A DNA stretch of 20,336 bases from an uncultured Clostridium sp. (GTDB lineage Bacteria > Bacillota > Clostridia > Lachnospirales > Lachnospiraceae): assembly GCA_900543885.1 (NCBI GenBank), contig UQTA01000053.1, forward strand, positions 1 through 20,336, in the 5' to 3' direction. The notes under the pieces were generated by a model. That model searched no databases and was not told where the DNA came from. It was given only the letters and a program-made list of their open reading frames with translations. Every line of letters starts with the position of its first letter. Position 1 is the stretch's first letter. Of this stretch, positions 1 through 7,793 are shown one piece after another. A program made the position numbers and the translations under genes.

Positions 1-524
1 CCTTCATCTTTTTCCGCTCCGTCCCTCGGTTTTAACATTTCCTGGCCCAGGATTACATGTGGCGTTTTTCCTACTGTCATACAGACCACGCTCCGGTGGA
101 AATATTCTGTTTCACCTGCACGGTTTTTCCGGCTAAGGCAGTCCGAACAGGACTTTTTTGTGCTGTTGAACAATTCCACTCCATCGATACCGGCTACAAC
201 ATATCCACCTATAGTCCCTTCCCGAAATACACGGTTGCTTTTTATGATATCGATCGTCTGGTCGTGGATCTCACGGATCTCATCTGGATCTATCTGGGTA
301 AGAAGGTCACGGACCGCATCAATTTTAGGTATCTTTCCATGTATGCAGTTTTTCAATCGTTTTCCCATACTTTCAGGCGCAGAAAAAACTGTATGAAAAC
401 TCTCATATTGCAGCATCAGAAAGAGCAGTGCCGGCATGACGATATTAAACAATGGGATCGATCTTCTTTTTCTTTTGTCCGATAACCCCTTGATTTTCTC
501 CGGGATTTTATATACACTTTTCAT
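1..524 (-). CDS. DDE transposase, N-terminal part (cut by window edge)
   Basis: About 174 codons read on the minus strand from an ATG at 524-522 and run off the left edge, so the C-terminal half is not visible. The N-terminus is basic (KRKRRS near residue 20). A central block YVVAGIDGVELF (about residues 108-119) is followed by CSDC (126-129), EYFHRSV (140-146) and GQEMLKPRDG (160-169). This arrangement matches the start of the catalytic domain of clostridial IS4-like or unclassified DDE transposases, with Asp114 of GIDG as the likely first catalytic acid. The ribosome binding site is weak. The frame stays open upstream for about 26 codons without an ATG, so ATG 524 is the first conventional start. 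The family call rests on recognition, not a search, and the exact IS family is uncertain. Confidence 0.65.
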   Translation of the reverse strand, partial: MKSVYKIPEKIKGLSDKRKRRSIPLFNIVMPALLFLMLQYESFHTVFSAPESMGKRLKNCIHGKIPKIDAVRDLLTQIDPDEIREIHDQTIDIIKSNRVFREGTIGGYVVAGIDGVELFNSTKKSCSDCLSRKNRAGETEYFHRSVVCMTVGKTPHVILGQEMLKPRDGAEKDE

Positions 525-560
525 ATAAGTTAGCAGCTTCTTTAATGCTAATTTTTCATT

Positions 561-621
561 AAGGACACCTTCTTTCGTGTTGTTTTGTGGGTAACATAAT
601 TATACAATAAAAGGTGTCCTT
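561..621. repeat. 11-bp inverted repeat upstream of the transposase
   Basis: AAGGACACCTT at 561-571 is the exact reverse complement of AAGGTGTCCTT at 611-621, with 39 bp between. On the plus strand the second arm runs into a short T tract, so it is weakly terminator-like. On the minus strand the pair lies in the leader of the partial transposase. It may be a structure in that leader or an IS-end structure; the outer end of the element was not located. Confidence 0.5.
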
Positions 622-670
622 TTTGATTGCTTATGCAGAAAAAACAGTAACTTTTTATTCAATATGAGAA

Positions 671-716
671 TTCCCCGTTCTGCCAGATGGATCCCTGGCA
701 AAACGGGGAACTTTTT
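671..716 (+). terminator. terminator-like hairpin without an upstream gene
   Basis: TTCCCCGTTCTGCCAG (671-686) pairs with CTGGCAAAACGGGGAA (695-710) across an 8-nt loop with one mismatch, then C and five T. It has the form of a rho-independent terminator on the plus strand. No plus-strand gene lies upstream in the window, and the minus-strand side lacks a T tract. Confidence 0.6.
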
Positions 717-764
717 ATCTTAAAAGCGAAATCCCTGCCTTATAATAAGCATCCTCGCGGAGCA

Positions 765-805
765 TTTTTTGTATAATAGGACGCAATTTCCTATTATACA
801 AAAAA
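765..805. repeat. 17-bp perfect palindrome with 7-nt loop
   Basis: TTTTTTGTATAATAGGA (765-781) and TCCTATTATACAAAAAA (789-805) are exact reverse complements around a 7-nt loop. The right arm's A run is also the U tract of the PTS terminator read on the minus strand. Each arm holds a TATAAT-like core, one per strand. It may act as a second terminator, as back-to-back -10 boxes, or be an IS-end footprint. Confidence 0.6.
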
Positions 806-850
806 GTGCCACAGAACTTCTGGATTTCCCTTACCATTCTGTGGCACTTT
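801..850 (-). terminator. intrinsic terminator of the alpha-glucoside PTS operon
   Basis: On the minus strand a 13-bp stem (arms 838-850 and 803-815, core GTGCCACAGA/TCTGTGGCAC) is followed by a U run. It lies about 50 nt after the PTS stop codon, the expected place for the end of the GH4-PTS transcript. Confidence 0.85.
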
Positions 851-902
851 CTAATTCAAATTATACAACCCTCAAACTGTCATTAACCTTTTAGTACTTA
901 AT

Positions 903-2903
903 TTACGCCTTCTCAATTCGGATCACGGATTTTTCTCCCCTTGATACCATGCCCTTCTTCAGAAGTGTAATCTTCTCTCCGCTTGTGAAAATCACCGGAG
1001 ATACGGTCTTCTTACCTGCACTCTTCACATAGTCGAGATCTACTTTTACAAGAACATCTCCACTCTTTACACGGTCGCCCTGCTTTACAGAAACCTCAAA
1101 TCCTTTTCCGTTCAGCTCTACCGTGTCGATTCCAAGATGAATCAGAATCTCAGAACCATCATCAGAACGAAGTCCAACGGCATGTCCGGTCGGGAATACT
1201 ACTTCTACAATTCCGTCTACCGGAGACTGAACAACGCCCTCTGTCGGCTCAATTGCAAATCCATCACCCATCATCTTCTGAGAGAATGCCGGGTCCGGAA
1301 CCTGCTCCATCGGAATCACATTTCCTGTGATCGGTGCAGAAAACTCTGCCTGCTTCGGTGCAGATTTTGTCTCTTTCTTCAATGCCTCACGCACATTTGC
1401 AGCGATTTCCTCAACCTTCGGTCCGTAAATAACCTGAATGTGAACATCGCTTGAGTGAACGAAGCCCATTGCACCAGTTTTCTTCAGTCTCGGCTCATCG
1501 ACTGCGGACATATCCTTTACGTCTACTCTCAGTCTGGTCAGGCAGTTGTTAACTACCTTGATGTTGTCCTTGCCACCAAGACCCTCGATGATCTCAAGTG
1601 CCTGTGCAAGCTGTTTGTTGCCAATCGATGCAGTGCCAGCAGTCTCGGTCTCTTCCTCGGAATCCTCATCTGCAACATCGATAGACAGATTCTTCTTGGT
1701 CAGATAAGTCTTGAATACCAGGTAGTAAATGATGAAGAAGAACGGTCCTACAATCACGATCCAGTACCAGTGAGAACCCGGCTGGAAAACACCCCAGATG
1801 AAGAAATCGATCAGACCACCACCGGTGTTACCAACGATAACCTTGAATGCTGCCATCAGCATGAAGGAAATACCACCCATGATTGCATGGAAGACGAACA
1901 GTGCCGGTGCTACGAACATGAAGGAGAACTCCATCGGCTCGGTGATTCCGGATACTACGCTGGCTGCAACGCCTGCGATCATCAGCGCCTTTACGCGTGC
2001 CTTCTTCTCTGCCGGTGCGGTGCGATAGATTGCAAGTGCTGCACCCGGAAGACCAAACATCATCATCGGCATCTTGCCCTGTCCAAGGAATACTGTGAAC
2101 GGCTGAAGCTCAGACAGATCTACCTTATCTACGAACTGAAGGAAAATATTTAAGCATCCCTCAACACCCTGGAACACACCACCGATTGCAGTGGTACGGA
2201 AGATACCATTCAGAACGTGATGCAGACCGGTCGGGATCAGCAGACGCTCTAAGAATCCATAACAGAATATTCCTGCCAGACCTGCAGCGGAAATCAGACC
2301 GCCGAGTGCATCGATTCCCATGGAAACCGGAGCCCATACAAGCGGAGCAATAAGTCCAACAGCTGTCATAGCCAGAATTACAACGAGTGCCACAAAACGT
2401 TTTCCACCGTAGAACGATACAGCTACCGGGAATGTTACTTTGTGATACTTGTTGTGAAGTGCTGCCGTCACGATACCAGTGATCATACCGGCAACTGCAC
2501 CCATATCCATCGTCTCAACGCCAAGAATCGTGGATATTTTCAGTGCACTGAAATCCATAAAACCAGAATTAATCATACAGGCGGATGCCACCAGGAATGT
2601 ATAATATCCGATGAAACCCGCAAACGCCGCAATTTCCTTCTCTTCCTTAGCAAGTCCGAATGCAATCGAGATTGCAAACAGAACCGGGATCAGGGTGAAT
2701 ACAATGCCGGATACCTTGTTGATTGTCGTGATGATGAAGTGAAGAATTCCTACCGACAATACCGGTACAGCAGCCTGTACCTGTGCCTTTAACAGTGCAG
2801 CACTGAGTCCCAGAACAATACCACAAGCCGCCAATGCCGCAATCGGCATCAGCAGGCTTCGGCCAAGGTCTGAGAAGAAGTTCATGACTTTGCTCTTGTT
2901 CAT
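903..2903 (-). CDS. PTS permease IICBA, alpha-glucoside/maltose type
   Basis: A 666-residue membrane protein that imports and phosphorylates a sugar using phosphate from HPr. The IIC domain covers about residues 1-400 with many membrane segments and the family motif GITEPMEFSF (319-328). The IIB domain follows, with Cys454 in NNCLTRLR as phosphorylation site. A IIA domain of the Crr type ends the protein, with His574 and active His589 in IHLGIDTVELNG. Full-length fused IICBA. The ATG at 2903 is chosen because GGGAGG lies just upstream; a GTG at 2948 would extend the frame through a hairpin and lacks a better site. It is the second gene after the GH4 6-phospho-alpha-glucosidase, about 265 nt downstream of it. 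That partner points to maltose, isomaltose or similar alpha-glucosides. Substrate is inferred; glucose or GlcNAc specificity cannot be excluded. Confidence 0.9.
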   Translation of the reverse strand: MNKSKVMNFFSDLGRSLLMPIAALAACGIVLGLSAALLKAQVQAAVPVLSVGILHFIITTINKVSGIVFTLIPVLFAISIAFGLAKEEKEIAAFAGFIGYYTFLVASACMINSGFMDFSALKISTILGVETMDMGAVAGMITGIVTAALHNKYHKVTFPVAVSFYGGKRFVALVVILAMTAVGLIAPLVWAPVSMGIDALGGLISAAGLAGIFCYGFLERLLIPTGLHHVLNGIFRTTAIGGVFQGVEGCLNIFLQFVDKVDLSELQPFTVFLGQGKMPMMMFGLPGAALAIYRTAPAEKKARVKALMIAGVAASVVSGITEPMEFSFMFVAPALFVFHAIMGGISFMLMAAFKVIVGNTGGGLIDFFIWGVFQPGSHWYWIVIVGPFFFIIYYLVFKTYLTKKNLSIDVADEDSEEETETAGTASIGNKQLAQALEIIEGLGGKDNIKVVNNCLTRLRVDVKDMSAVDEPRLKKTGAMGFVHSSDVHIQVIYGPKVEEIAANVREALKKETKSAPKQAEFSAPITGNVIPMEQVPDPAFSQKMMGDGFAIEPTEGVVQSPVDGIVEVVFPTGHAVGLRSDDGSEILIHLGIDTVELNGKGFEVSVKQGDRVKSGDVLVKVDLDYVKSAGKKTVSPVIFTSGEKITLLKKGMVSRGEKSVIRIEKA

Positions 2904-2916
2904 ACTAAACCTCCCA

Positions 2917-2940
2917 CGCCACAGCTCCCAAACTGTGGCG
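2917..2940 (-). promoter_or_regulatory. hairpin directly before the PTS ribosome binding site
   Basis: CGCCACAG (2917-2924) and CTGTGGCG (2933-2940) form a perfect 8-bp stem with an 8-nt loop, ending a few bases before the GGGAGG of the PTS gene. It could tune translation or protect the 5' end of the distal message. Its core GCCACAG/CTGTGGC recurs in the terminator after the same gene. Confidence 0.45.
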
Positions 2941-3103
2941 CCTTTCACATATTTTCTGCTTCCCCTCTGTTGTGTTACATTTGCCTTAATAATTATTTAA
3001 TATTCTATACGTTGTGTACACAGCCCTCTTTTCTCCCAGATTTCTGTGTCCCTACAGCTTCTTCGGTCTCTTCAATGATGTCTGCTCTGATGCCCCCATG
3101 ATG

Positions 3104-3130
3104 TCATATGTTTCTCATATGTTTCTCATA
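3104..3130. repeat. short tandem repeat in the GH4-PTS gap
   Basis: The 11-bp unit TCATATGTTTC occurs twice in direct tandem (3104-3114, 3115-3125), with a partial third copy after it. It sits in the gap between the GH4 and PTS genes. No function is evident; the rest of the gap (2950-3168) shows no gene or clear terminator. Confidence 0.6.
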
Positions 3131-3168
3131 TATTTACTCAAAAGAGCAACTTACAAAGCACTTAACAA

Positions 3169-4494
3169 TTACTTTAACTCCGGCCACATTCCCTTGTTTG
3201 CCTCAATCAGGGCATCCAGAACCTTTCTAGCCTTCTTTGCATCGCCGACCAGACGGTTCAGGGTGAATGCCTGAAGAGCCTTCTCATAGGAGTGCTCATA
3301 GTAAGCATCTACGATCAGCTTTTCGCTGGATACCTGGTTTACAAGAAGACCAAGATAGAACTGCGGGATGTTGCCGACTCTCATCGGGCGCGGTCCGTTG
3401 ATACCCAGCTCACAAACAACCTCAACCATTGCATCGTCCTGCATGTTTGCGATTGCACCGTTGTTCTCAACGATCAGGATGTGACGGCTGTTCTTGTTGT
3501 ATGCGATTGCCTCTGCAACCTTGATCATCATCTCTGCATGTGCATCGGAGATAGCGTGGAAACGATCTCCTAACTTACCTTCCTTGATAACTTCTGCACA
3601 CTCGCTGAAGACTCTCTTCTCACGTCCAGCCATAACCTCATCTGCTCTGGTGAAGTTCGGATTAAGGTGCTGTACCTTGTAATCCGGATACAGATAGTAC
3701 TGGTCATAGGTGTTCGGCAGGTAATCCGGGAAGTCAGACATGATGGTCTGTACCATTCCATAAGTATCCAGCCAGGACTGATCTCTCTGCTCTGCATCCT
3801 GCGGAAGGAAGCCGTTCTTTGCGATCGTCTCACGGATCTTCGGAAGCAGGTCCTCACCGGTATGTGCATCATAGATGTGGGTGAACCAACCATAGTGATT
3901 CAGACCGAAGTATACCGGATCAAGATCCTCCCAGTTGCATCCAAGCAGACGGCTGCAGGAACGTACTACGTTCTCCGGCTGATCGCAGATGTTTAAGATT
4001 CTCTTATCATCCGGGAACTCTCTGCGCAGTGCCTCTGCTACGATAGCTGCCGGGTTGGAGTAGTTTAAGATCCATGCATCCGGAGCATAGTTACGAATGT
4101 CATGAACAGCCTTGATCATGTCTACGCAGGAACGCAGGCCGTAAGCCATTCCACCGGCACCACAGGTCTCCTGTCCGATCATTCCCATGGACAGCGGAAT
4201 GTGCTCATCTTTTGCACGCATCGGAAGACCGCCAGCTCTCATCTGCATGAATACGAAATCCATTCCCTCGTATGCTTCCTTGATGTCGGTCGTGTAGGAG
4301 AAGTCAAGCTCCGGGAAACGCTCTCTGAACAGAATCTCACCATACTTTCCGATCGGCTCCTGACGCTCTGCATCGATATCAAACAGAACCAGTTTCTTTA
4401 ACGGGAATTCCTCTCTCAGTCTTACGAAGGACTTTAAGAATCCCAGTGTATAAGTGCTTCCTCCACCTACGATACATACATTATAACTCTTCAT
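3169..4494 (-). CDS. glvA: GH4 6-phospho-alpha-glucosidase (NAD+/Mn2+ dependent)
   Basis: A 441-residue cytoplasmic glycosidase of family GH4, which cleaves sugar phosphates by an oxidation-elimination mechanism needing NAD+ and a divalent metal. The N-terminal dinucleotide-binding loop is GGGSTYT (10-16). NYSNPAA follows at 144-150. The substrate/metal signature is CDQP (Cys170-Pro173), the form close to CDMP of 6-phospho-alpha-glucosidases rather than CNVP of the beta-glucosidases. His200 in LNHYGW is the second expected metal ligand. Length is normal for the family. AAAGGAG lies before the ATG at 4494. The gene is first in the operon with the PTS permease and divergent from an rpiR-type gene, so it should hydrolyse the phosphorylated disaccharide the PTS delivers. 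The family is secure; the alpha-glucoside call rests on the CDxP motif and context. Confidence 0.92.
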   Translation of the reverse strand: MKSYNVCIVGGGSTYTLGFLKSFVRLREEFPLKKLVLFDIDAERQEPIGKYGEILFRERFPELDFSYTTDIKEAYEGMDFVFMQMRAGGLPMRAKDEHIPLSMGMIGQETCGAGGMAYGLRSCVDMIKAVHDIRNYAPDAWILNYSNPAAIVAEALRREFPDDKRILNICDQPENVVRSCSRLLGCNWEDLDPVYFGLNHYGWFTHIYDAHTGEDLLPKIRETIAKNGFLPQDAEQRDQSWLDTYGMVQTIMSDFPDYLPNTYDQYYLYPDYKVQHLNPNFTRADEVMAGREKRVFSECAEVIKEGKLGDRFHAISDAHAEMMIKVAEAIAYNKNSRHILIVENNGAIANMQDDAMVEVVCELGINGPRPMRVGNIPQFYLGLLVNQVSSEKLIVDAYYEHSYEKALQAFTLNRLVGDAKKARKVLDALIEANKGMWPELK

Positions 4495-4529
4495 TGCTAC
4501 TCCTTTCTCTCTCTTGAGATACCTTCTTC

Positions 4530-4582
4530 GTTTCTGTTGACATCATCATACTCGTTTCTCAATAAGATGTAAATAGTTTCTG
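4530..4582 (-). promoter_or_regulatory. three direct repeats in the GH4 leader
   Basis: GTTTCTG/C occurs at 4530-4536, 4554-4560 and 4576-4582, spaced 24 and 22 bp, roughly two helical turns. The repeats lie between the GH4 start and the divergent promoter area, so they could be regulator-binding half sites. With such short units, chance cannot be excluded. Confidence 0.3.
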
Positions 4583-4616
4583 TTTGTTCTGATTCAAGTC
4601 TCATATTTTATTATTT

Positions 4617-4633
4617 ATTACTCTTATAGTAAT
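4617..4633. promoter_or_regulatory. inverted repeat, possible operator between GH4 and rpiR
   Basis: ATTACT (4617-4622) and AGTAAT (4628-4633) form a 6-bp inverted repeat with a 5-bp spacer. It lies in the divergent intergenic region where the RpiR protein would be expected to bind. It is AT-rich and short. Confidence 0.35.
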
Positions 4634-4641
4634 TTTTTTCA

Positions 4642-4671
4642 TTGACAAATAGGATGTTTTTGCCATAAAAT
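4642..4671 (+). promoter_or_regulatory. promoter of the first rpiR gene
   Basis: TTGACA at 4642-4647 is followed after 18 bp by TAAAAT at 4666-4671, a good vegetative promoter about 80 nt before the rpiR start. The minus-strand promoter for GH4 is not clear: TTGTCA lies at 4648-4643 but no well-spaced -10 was found. Confidence 0.6.
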
Positions 4672-4753
4672 AAAAAACAGAAAAGACAGAATTTATGCAA
4701 GATTCCCACGTTTTTTAAAAATGCACAAAAGTATCCCGAAAAAGGAGGATTTC

Positions 4754-5575
4754 ATGTTTCCGCTTCAGTTAAACGATCAAATTATTCAGAGTCTGAGCAA
4801 AAATGAACTGAAAATTCTTCAGTATGTGTACGGTCACAGTTCAGAGACCTGCGAGATGAGCATCCACGAATTTTCGAGGGTGATTTCCTACTCCCCGGCG
4901 ACCGTGCTCCGCTTCTGTCGAAAGCTCGGCTTCTCAGGCTTTGCCGAGTTCAAGTACGCACTCCGCACAAATGCATCCAGGCAGCCGGATCAGGAAAGTG
5001 TCGATTCCGCGTCCAAGAAACTTCCGACCTCGATCTCCATGGAACGTCAGGTCATGATCTCCGCGATGTTCAACAACATTTCCGGAACCTCCCACCTTAT
5101 CTCTCAGGATCTCCTCGAGCGCACCTTCGCCTTCTTTGACAGTGATTGTCCAATCTACATCTTTTCGCCCGCCGGAATCACGGAGATCCCATGCGATTAC
5201 TTTGAGAAACTGCTCTTCTCGATCGGTCGTCAGAATGTCTACCGAACTGCCTCCGCGCGGATGTGCGAGCATCTTCTGTACTCATTGAACCGAAAAGCCC
5301 TGCTGATTCTCGTCAGCACCTCTGGAAATTTTGGTCCGACCGAGCGCCTTGCGCGAATTGCAAGCACAAACAACATTCCGATCCTCGCAATCACTCCGTA
5401 CTCAAGCAACAGCATCGCCTCCCTTGCTGACATCAACTATCGATTTTTCACTGACCAGAGAGAAAACAACGGTGCAGAGTTCACTTCGCGTCTGCCAATT
5501 TTCTACATCATCTGCGCGATCATCAACTGCTATCTCGACTACATAGGTGATCGCGAAACTCAATTTTGCAATTAA
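4754..5575 (+). CDS. RpiR/MurR-family regulator (HTH + SIS), first copy
   Basis: A 273-residue transcription factor. The N-terminal HTH_6 domain covers about residues 8-75 (SPATVLRFCRKLGFSGFAEF is the typical recognition block). The C-terminal half is a SIS sugar-phosphate domain with the standard motif LVSTSGNFGPTE. ATG 4754 is chosen because AAGGAGG lies 7 bases before it; an upstream in-frame ATG at 4721 would run through that site. It is divergent from the GH4-PTS operon, so it most likely senses a phosphosugar from that pathway and controls the operon. RpiR proteins can repress or activate; the sequence does not say which. Codon use is GC-richer than the adjacent transposase gene, fitting a resident gene. 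Confidence 0.88.
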   Translation: MFPLQLNDQIIQSLSKNELKILQYVYGHSSETCEMSIHEFSRVISYSPATVLRFCRKLGFSGFAEFKYALRTNASRQPDQESVDSASKKLPTSISMERQVMISAMFNNISGTSHLISQDLLERTFAFFDSDCPIYIFSPAGITEIPCDYFEKLLFSIGRQNVYRTASARMCEHLLYSLNRKALLILVSTSGNFGPTERLARIASTNNIPILAITPYSSNSIASLADINYRFFTDQRENNGAEFTSRLPIFYIICAIINCYLDYIGDRETQFCN

Positions 5576-5580
5576 GCCAA

Positions 5581-5661
5581 AGTTATCCACATCTATCCGA
5601 ATGAGATAACTGCCTCACATTTTGCAGTTCAATTGTGCGAATCATGTATATTTAGGCGCAC
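5581..5661. repeat. two inverted repeats after the first rpiR gene
   Basis: AGTTATC (5581-5587) pairs with GATAACT (5605-5611), and GTGCG (5636-5640) pairs with CGCAC (5657-5661). They fill the gap between the regulator stop and the transposase gene. Neither has a T tract. They may be a weak terminator or part of the IS end; no matching repeat was found on the other side of the transposase. Confidence 0.35.
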
Positions 5662-5699
5662 TTAAATAAGCTACATCCGTTTTGTACAAGTGGTAAGTC

Positions 5700-6803
5700 C
5701 TAGGCTATAAGTGTTTTCAGACTTCGGATGTATTGGTGTTGATGAATCTTATCAGCAACGAGAACAGTAACAAGTTGGGTGATTCCTGCAAAAAGCAAAT
5801 CAGCGTGAAGTGTTTTTTCATTCTGGGTTTTACGATTCGCAATGCAGAAACTATCCTTGAAATGATTGATCGATTTTTCTACATTTACACGGATCTTGTA
5901 GGTATCTTCCCATTCCTGTGAGCCACGTTCAACTCCTGGATAAGCACGAAGGTTCTTTTCCGGATAAATGTAGATCATTCGCCCGCAGGAAGAAGAGGTA
6001 CATGGATTGTCACAATGGCATACGCGGCGCTTTGATTTGTCAGCAGGATTGTACTCCCATTTCATCTTAGGACACACAAATTTCATAGTAGGGAGTTTGC
6101 TTCGCAGATGGGATTTGCTTCCTTCTCGTTTCATTGGAAGTGACGGATCATGAGGACAGCAGGGAATGCCGTTTTCGTTGACAGTATAGTCAATTCCTTC
6201 TATGGAAATCTTGGTTTTCAGAGGGATAAAAGCCTTTTGAAATCCAACTTCATTCAAAAAAGATTTGTAGATTTCAATGGAGTCAAAGGCAGCATCTCCA
6301 AGAAAAGTTTTTGGCTGTATAAGCGGATGCTTCTGGAAAAAATCAATCAAAACTGGAAGCAGTGCCTTAGAGTCAGCAAGCGATTTGTCTTCATCAGGAG
6401 AATCCGATTTTTTTCCGACAACGATATCTGGATGAGCCTGGATCGATTGTAAGTCCAATAAAAAATCCTGTTTAAACCGTGTGAATTTGGAGCCATCCGG
6501 AACAACATCAAAGCCACAGAAATCACGCAGTTCCTGGGAGTACTTCAAAAACACAATCAGAAGCGTGTCCGTTGGGATGGAAAAAATGCGCTGGAGCAGA
6601 AGAGCCTTAAACATCGAAAAAAGTTTGTGCCTGCGAGGTCTTCCGATACTGGCGTGGAAGTGAGAAACAAAAGAAAGAGGAACAATTTCATCAAGGTTAA
6701 TGGCTTCATCGAGAAGAGAAAGAAACCGATATTTGTCGTTGTCGAATTTATTTTGGCAATCTTCAAAAATTTCTGCCAAAGTGAGCTGTTTATATGTTAT
6801 CAT
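5700..6803 (-). pseudogene. IS1182-like transposase with internal deletion
   Basis: An open frame of 367 codons with a good start (AAAGGAG before ATG 6803). The N-terminal DUF772-type DNA-binding region covers about residues 40-118 (ASIGRPRRHKLFSMFKALLL at 51-70). The rest is the late part of a DDE domain: FLGDAAFDS with Asp170 as second catalytic Asp, a cysteine-rich insert (CHCDNPCTSSSCGR), and VNVEKSINHFKDSF with the catalytic Glu. From memory of the family, about 100 residues that normally carry the first catalytic Asp are missing between FLLDLQSI (about 114-121) and HPDIVVGKKSD (about 124 on). The junction near nt 6440 is in frame, so no stop marks it. The protein is probably inactive. 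Terminal inverted repeats were not found. It separates two rpiR genes. Confidence 0.75.
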
Positions 6804-6921
6804 ATAGATATATCTCCTTTAGGTGGATTGGTTGATAGTTTCTCGCAACTCTATTTTACCATAAACCTTGAGGAGATATTTTGTTTTTAATAAGAAAAAA
6901 AGCTGTATTTATGCGGCTTTT

Positions 6922-6938
6922 GGCGTTTCGCAAACGCC
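6922..6938. promoter_or_regulatory. palindrome before the second rpiR gene
   Basis: GGCGTTT (6922-6928) and AAACGCC (6932-6938) form a 7-bp inverted repeat with a CGC centre, about 32 nt before the rpiR start. It is GC-rich in an AT-rich stretch and could be an operator for the regulator itself or a leader hairpin. Confidence 0.4.
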
Positions 6939-6970
6939 TAATCTCGACTACAAACAGAAAGGAGATTCCC

Positions 6971-7777
6971 ATGATTCCGATCTTTGAACAGGCCCACTCA
7001 CTCTTTCTGACTCCGACCGAGTCCGAGATTCTCGACTGGTTTGAGAATCATTTTCCTCAGTGCCTCTATATGAACCTCGAGGAGATGAGCGATCAGCTCT
7101 ATACCTCAAGCGCAACGATCGTCCGCTTCTGCCAGAAGCTCGGATTCAAAGGTTTCAATGAGTTTAAATATCAGCTCCGCCAACAGCTCAAGGAACAGAA
7201 AAATTCTGCACTCTTCTCCGATAACATCATTGAACACTCTCTTGCGCTCTTTCGTGACAATCTCGAACAGCTCGATCTCGATGCGCTTCAGGAAGTCGCC
7301 AATCTTCTGACCAGCGACTGCACAATCTACATCTGCGGTTCCAATCTGAGCTCTCTGATTGCAAGTTACCTGCATGCGGTGCTCTCAAGCCTTGATTACA
7401 GCTGTATTCTGATCGAATGGCAACGCCTTCTCGGCAGTCTGATCGGACAAATGAGCCGGGATTCGGTTTTATTGATTGTCAGCGCGCACGGAGATCCCCA
7501 GTACTATCAGTCCATCATGGAGACGGCCTTCGAGCGAGGCATCAAAACGATTCTTCTCACCTGTGAACGGGACAGCCCTCTCGTCTCTCTGAGCTCGTTT
7601 GCGTTCTTCTCAAACGATCATAATCAGGAGCTCGCCAATGTCGACACAAACCCCAGAATCGGTCTCTTCGCGATTGCGCAGATCCTGATCGAACTTGTGA
7701 CCCTCAAAAAGAGACACATTTTCTCCACCTCTCATCCGACAGAAGAACCATCCATTTTCCCGAATGAGAAAGATTGA
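6971..7777 (+). CDS. RpiR/MurR-family regulator, second and divergent copy
   Basis: A 268-residue protein with the same HTH_6 plus SIS build as the regulator at 4754. The HTH covers about residues 10-75 (SSATIVRFCQKLGFKGFNEF), the SIS domain about 105-245. ATG 6971 is preferred because AAAGGAG lies at 6958-6964; the open frame extends upstream to 6881 but through the palindrome and without a site. The SIS phosphosugar motif is altered: the usual S-x-S-G is replaced by SAHGDPQ. This suggests a changed or lost ligand, though the fold seems intact. It lies in line with the first regulator, with a decayed transposase between them. It may control the same GH4-PTS operon or a gene now lost. Function is inferred from family only. 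Confidence 0.85.
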   Translation: MIPIFEQAHSLFLTPTESEILDWFENHFPQCLYMNLEEMSDQLYTSSATIVRFCQKLGFKGFNEFKYQLRQQLKEQKNSALFSDNIIEHSLALFRDNLEQLDLDALQEVANLLTSDCTIYICGSNLSSLIASYLHAVLSSLDYSCILIEWQRLLGSLIGQMSRDSVLLIVSAHGDPQYYQSIMETAFERGIKTILLTCERDSPLVSLSSFAFFSNDHNQELANVDTNPRIGLFAIAQILIELVTLKKRHIFSTSHPTEEPSIFPNEKD

Positions 7778-7793
7778 TTTTTCTGCCCAAACT

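Larger units (their letters stand above)
525..902. other. gene-free region with four hairpins
   Basis: No credible coding region lies between the transposase start and the PTS stop codon. The stretch holds an 11-bp inverted repeat (561-621), a terminator-like hairpin (671-716), a 17-bp perfect palindrome (765-805) and the terminator of the PTS gene (801-850). A TATAAT-like box on the minus strand at about 597-602 could serve the partial transposase, but no good -35 is visible. Confidence 0.6.

Noticed and set aside
57..485. Plus-strand open frame of 142 codons
   Set aside because: It lies opposite the transposase fragment, has no ribosome binding site and its product looks like no family; the minus strand carries recognisable transposase motifs.
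1137..2153. Plus-strand open frames opposite the PTS gene
   Set aside because: Antisense shadows of a well-conserved IICBA gene, with biased, cysteine- and histidine-rich products and no start signals.
3104..3130. Tandem repeats as a CRISPR or other array
   Set aside because: Only about two and a half copies of an 11-bp unit with no spacers; too small for an array.
3570..3893. Minus-strand frame inside the GH4 gene
   Set aside because: Same-strand shadow in another phase of the glycosidase gene; the product is arginine/serine rich without family features.
5576..6890. Terminal inverted repeats of the IS1182-like element
   Set aside because: I compared both flanks and saw only weak partial matches (around TTGTGCGA and TTGCGAGA), not enough to set element ends.
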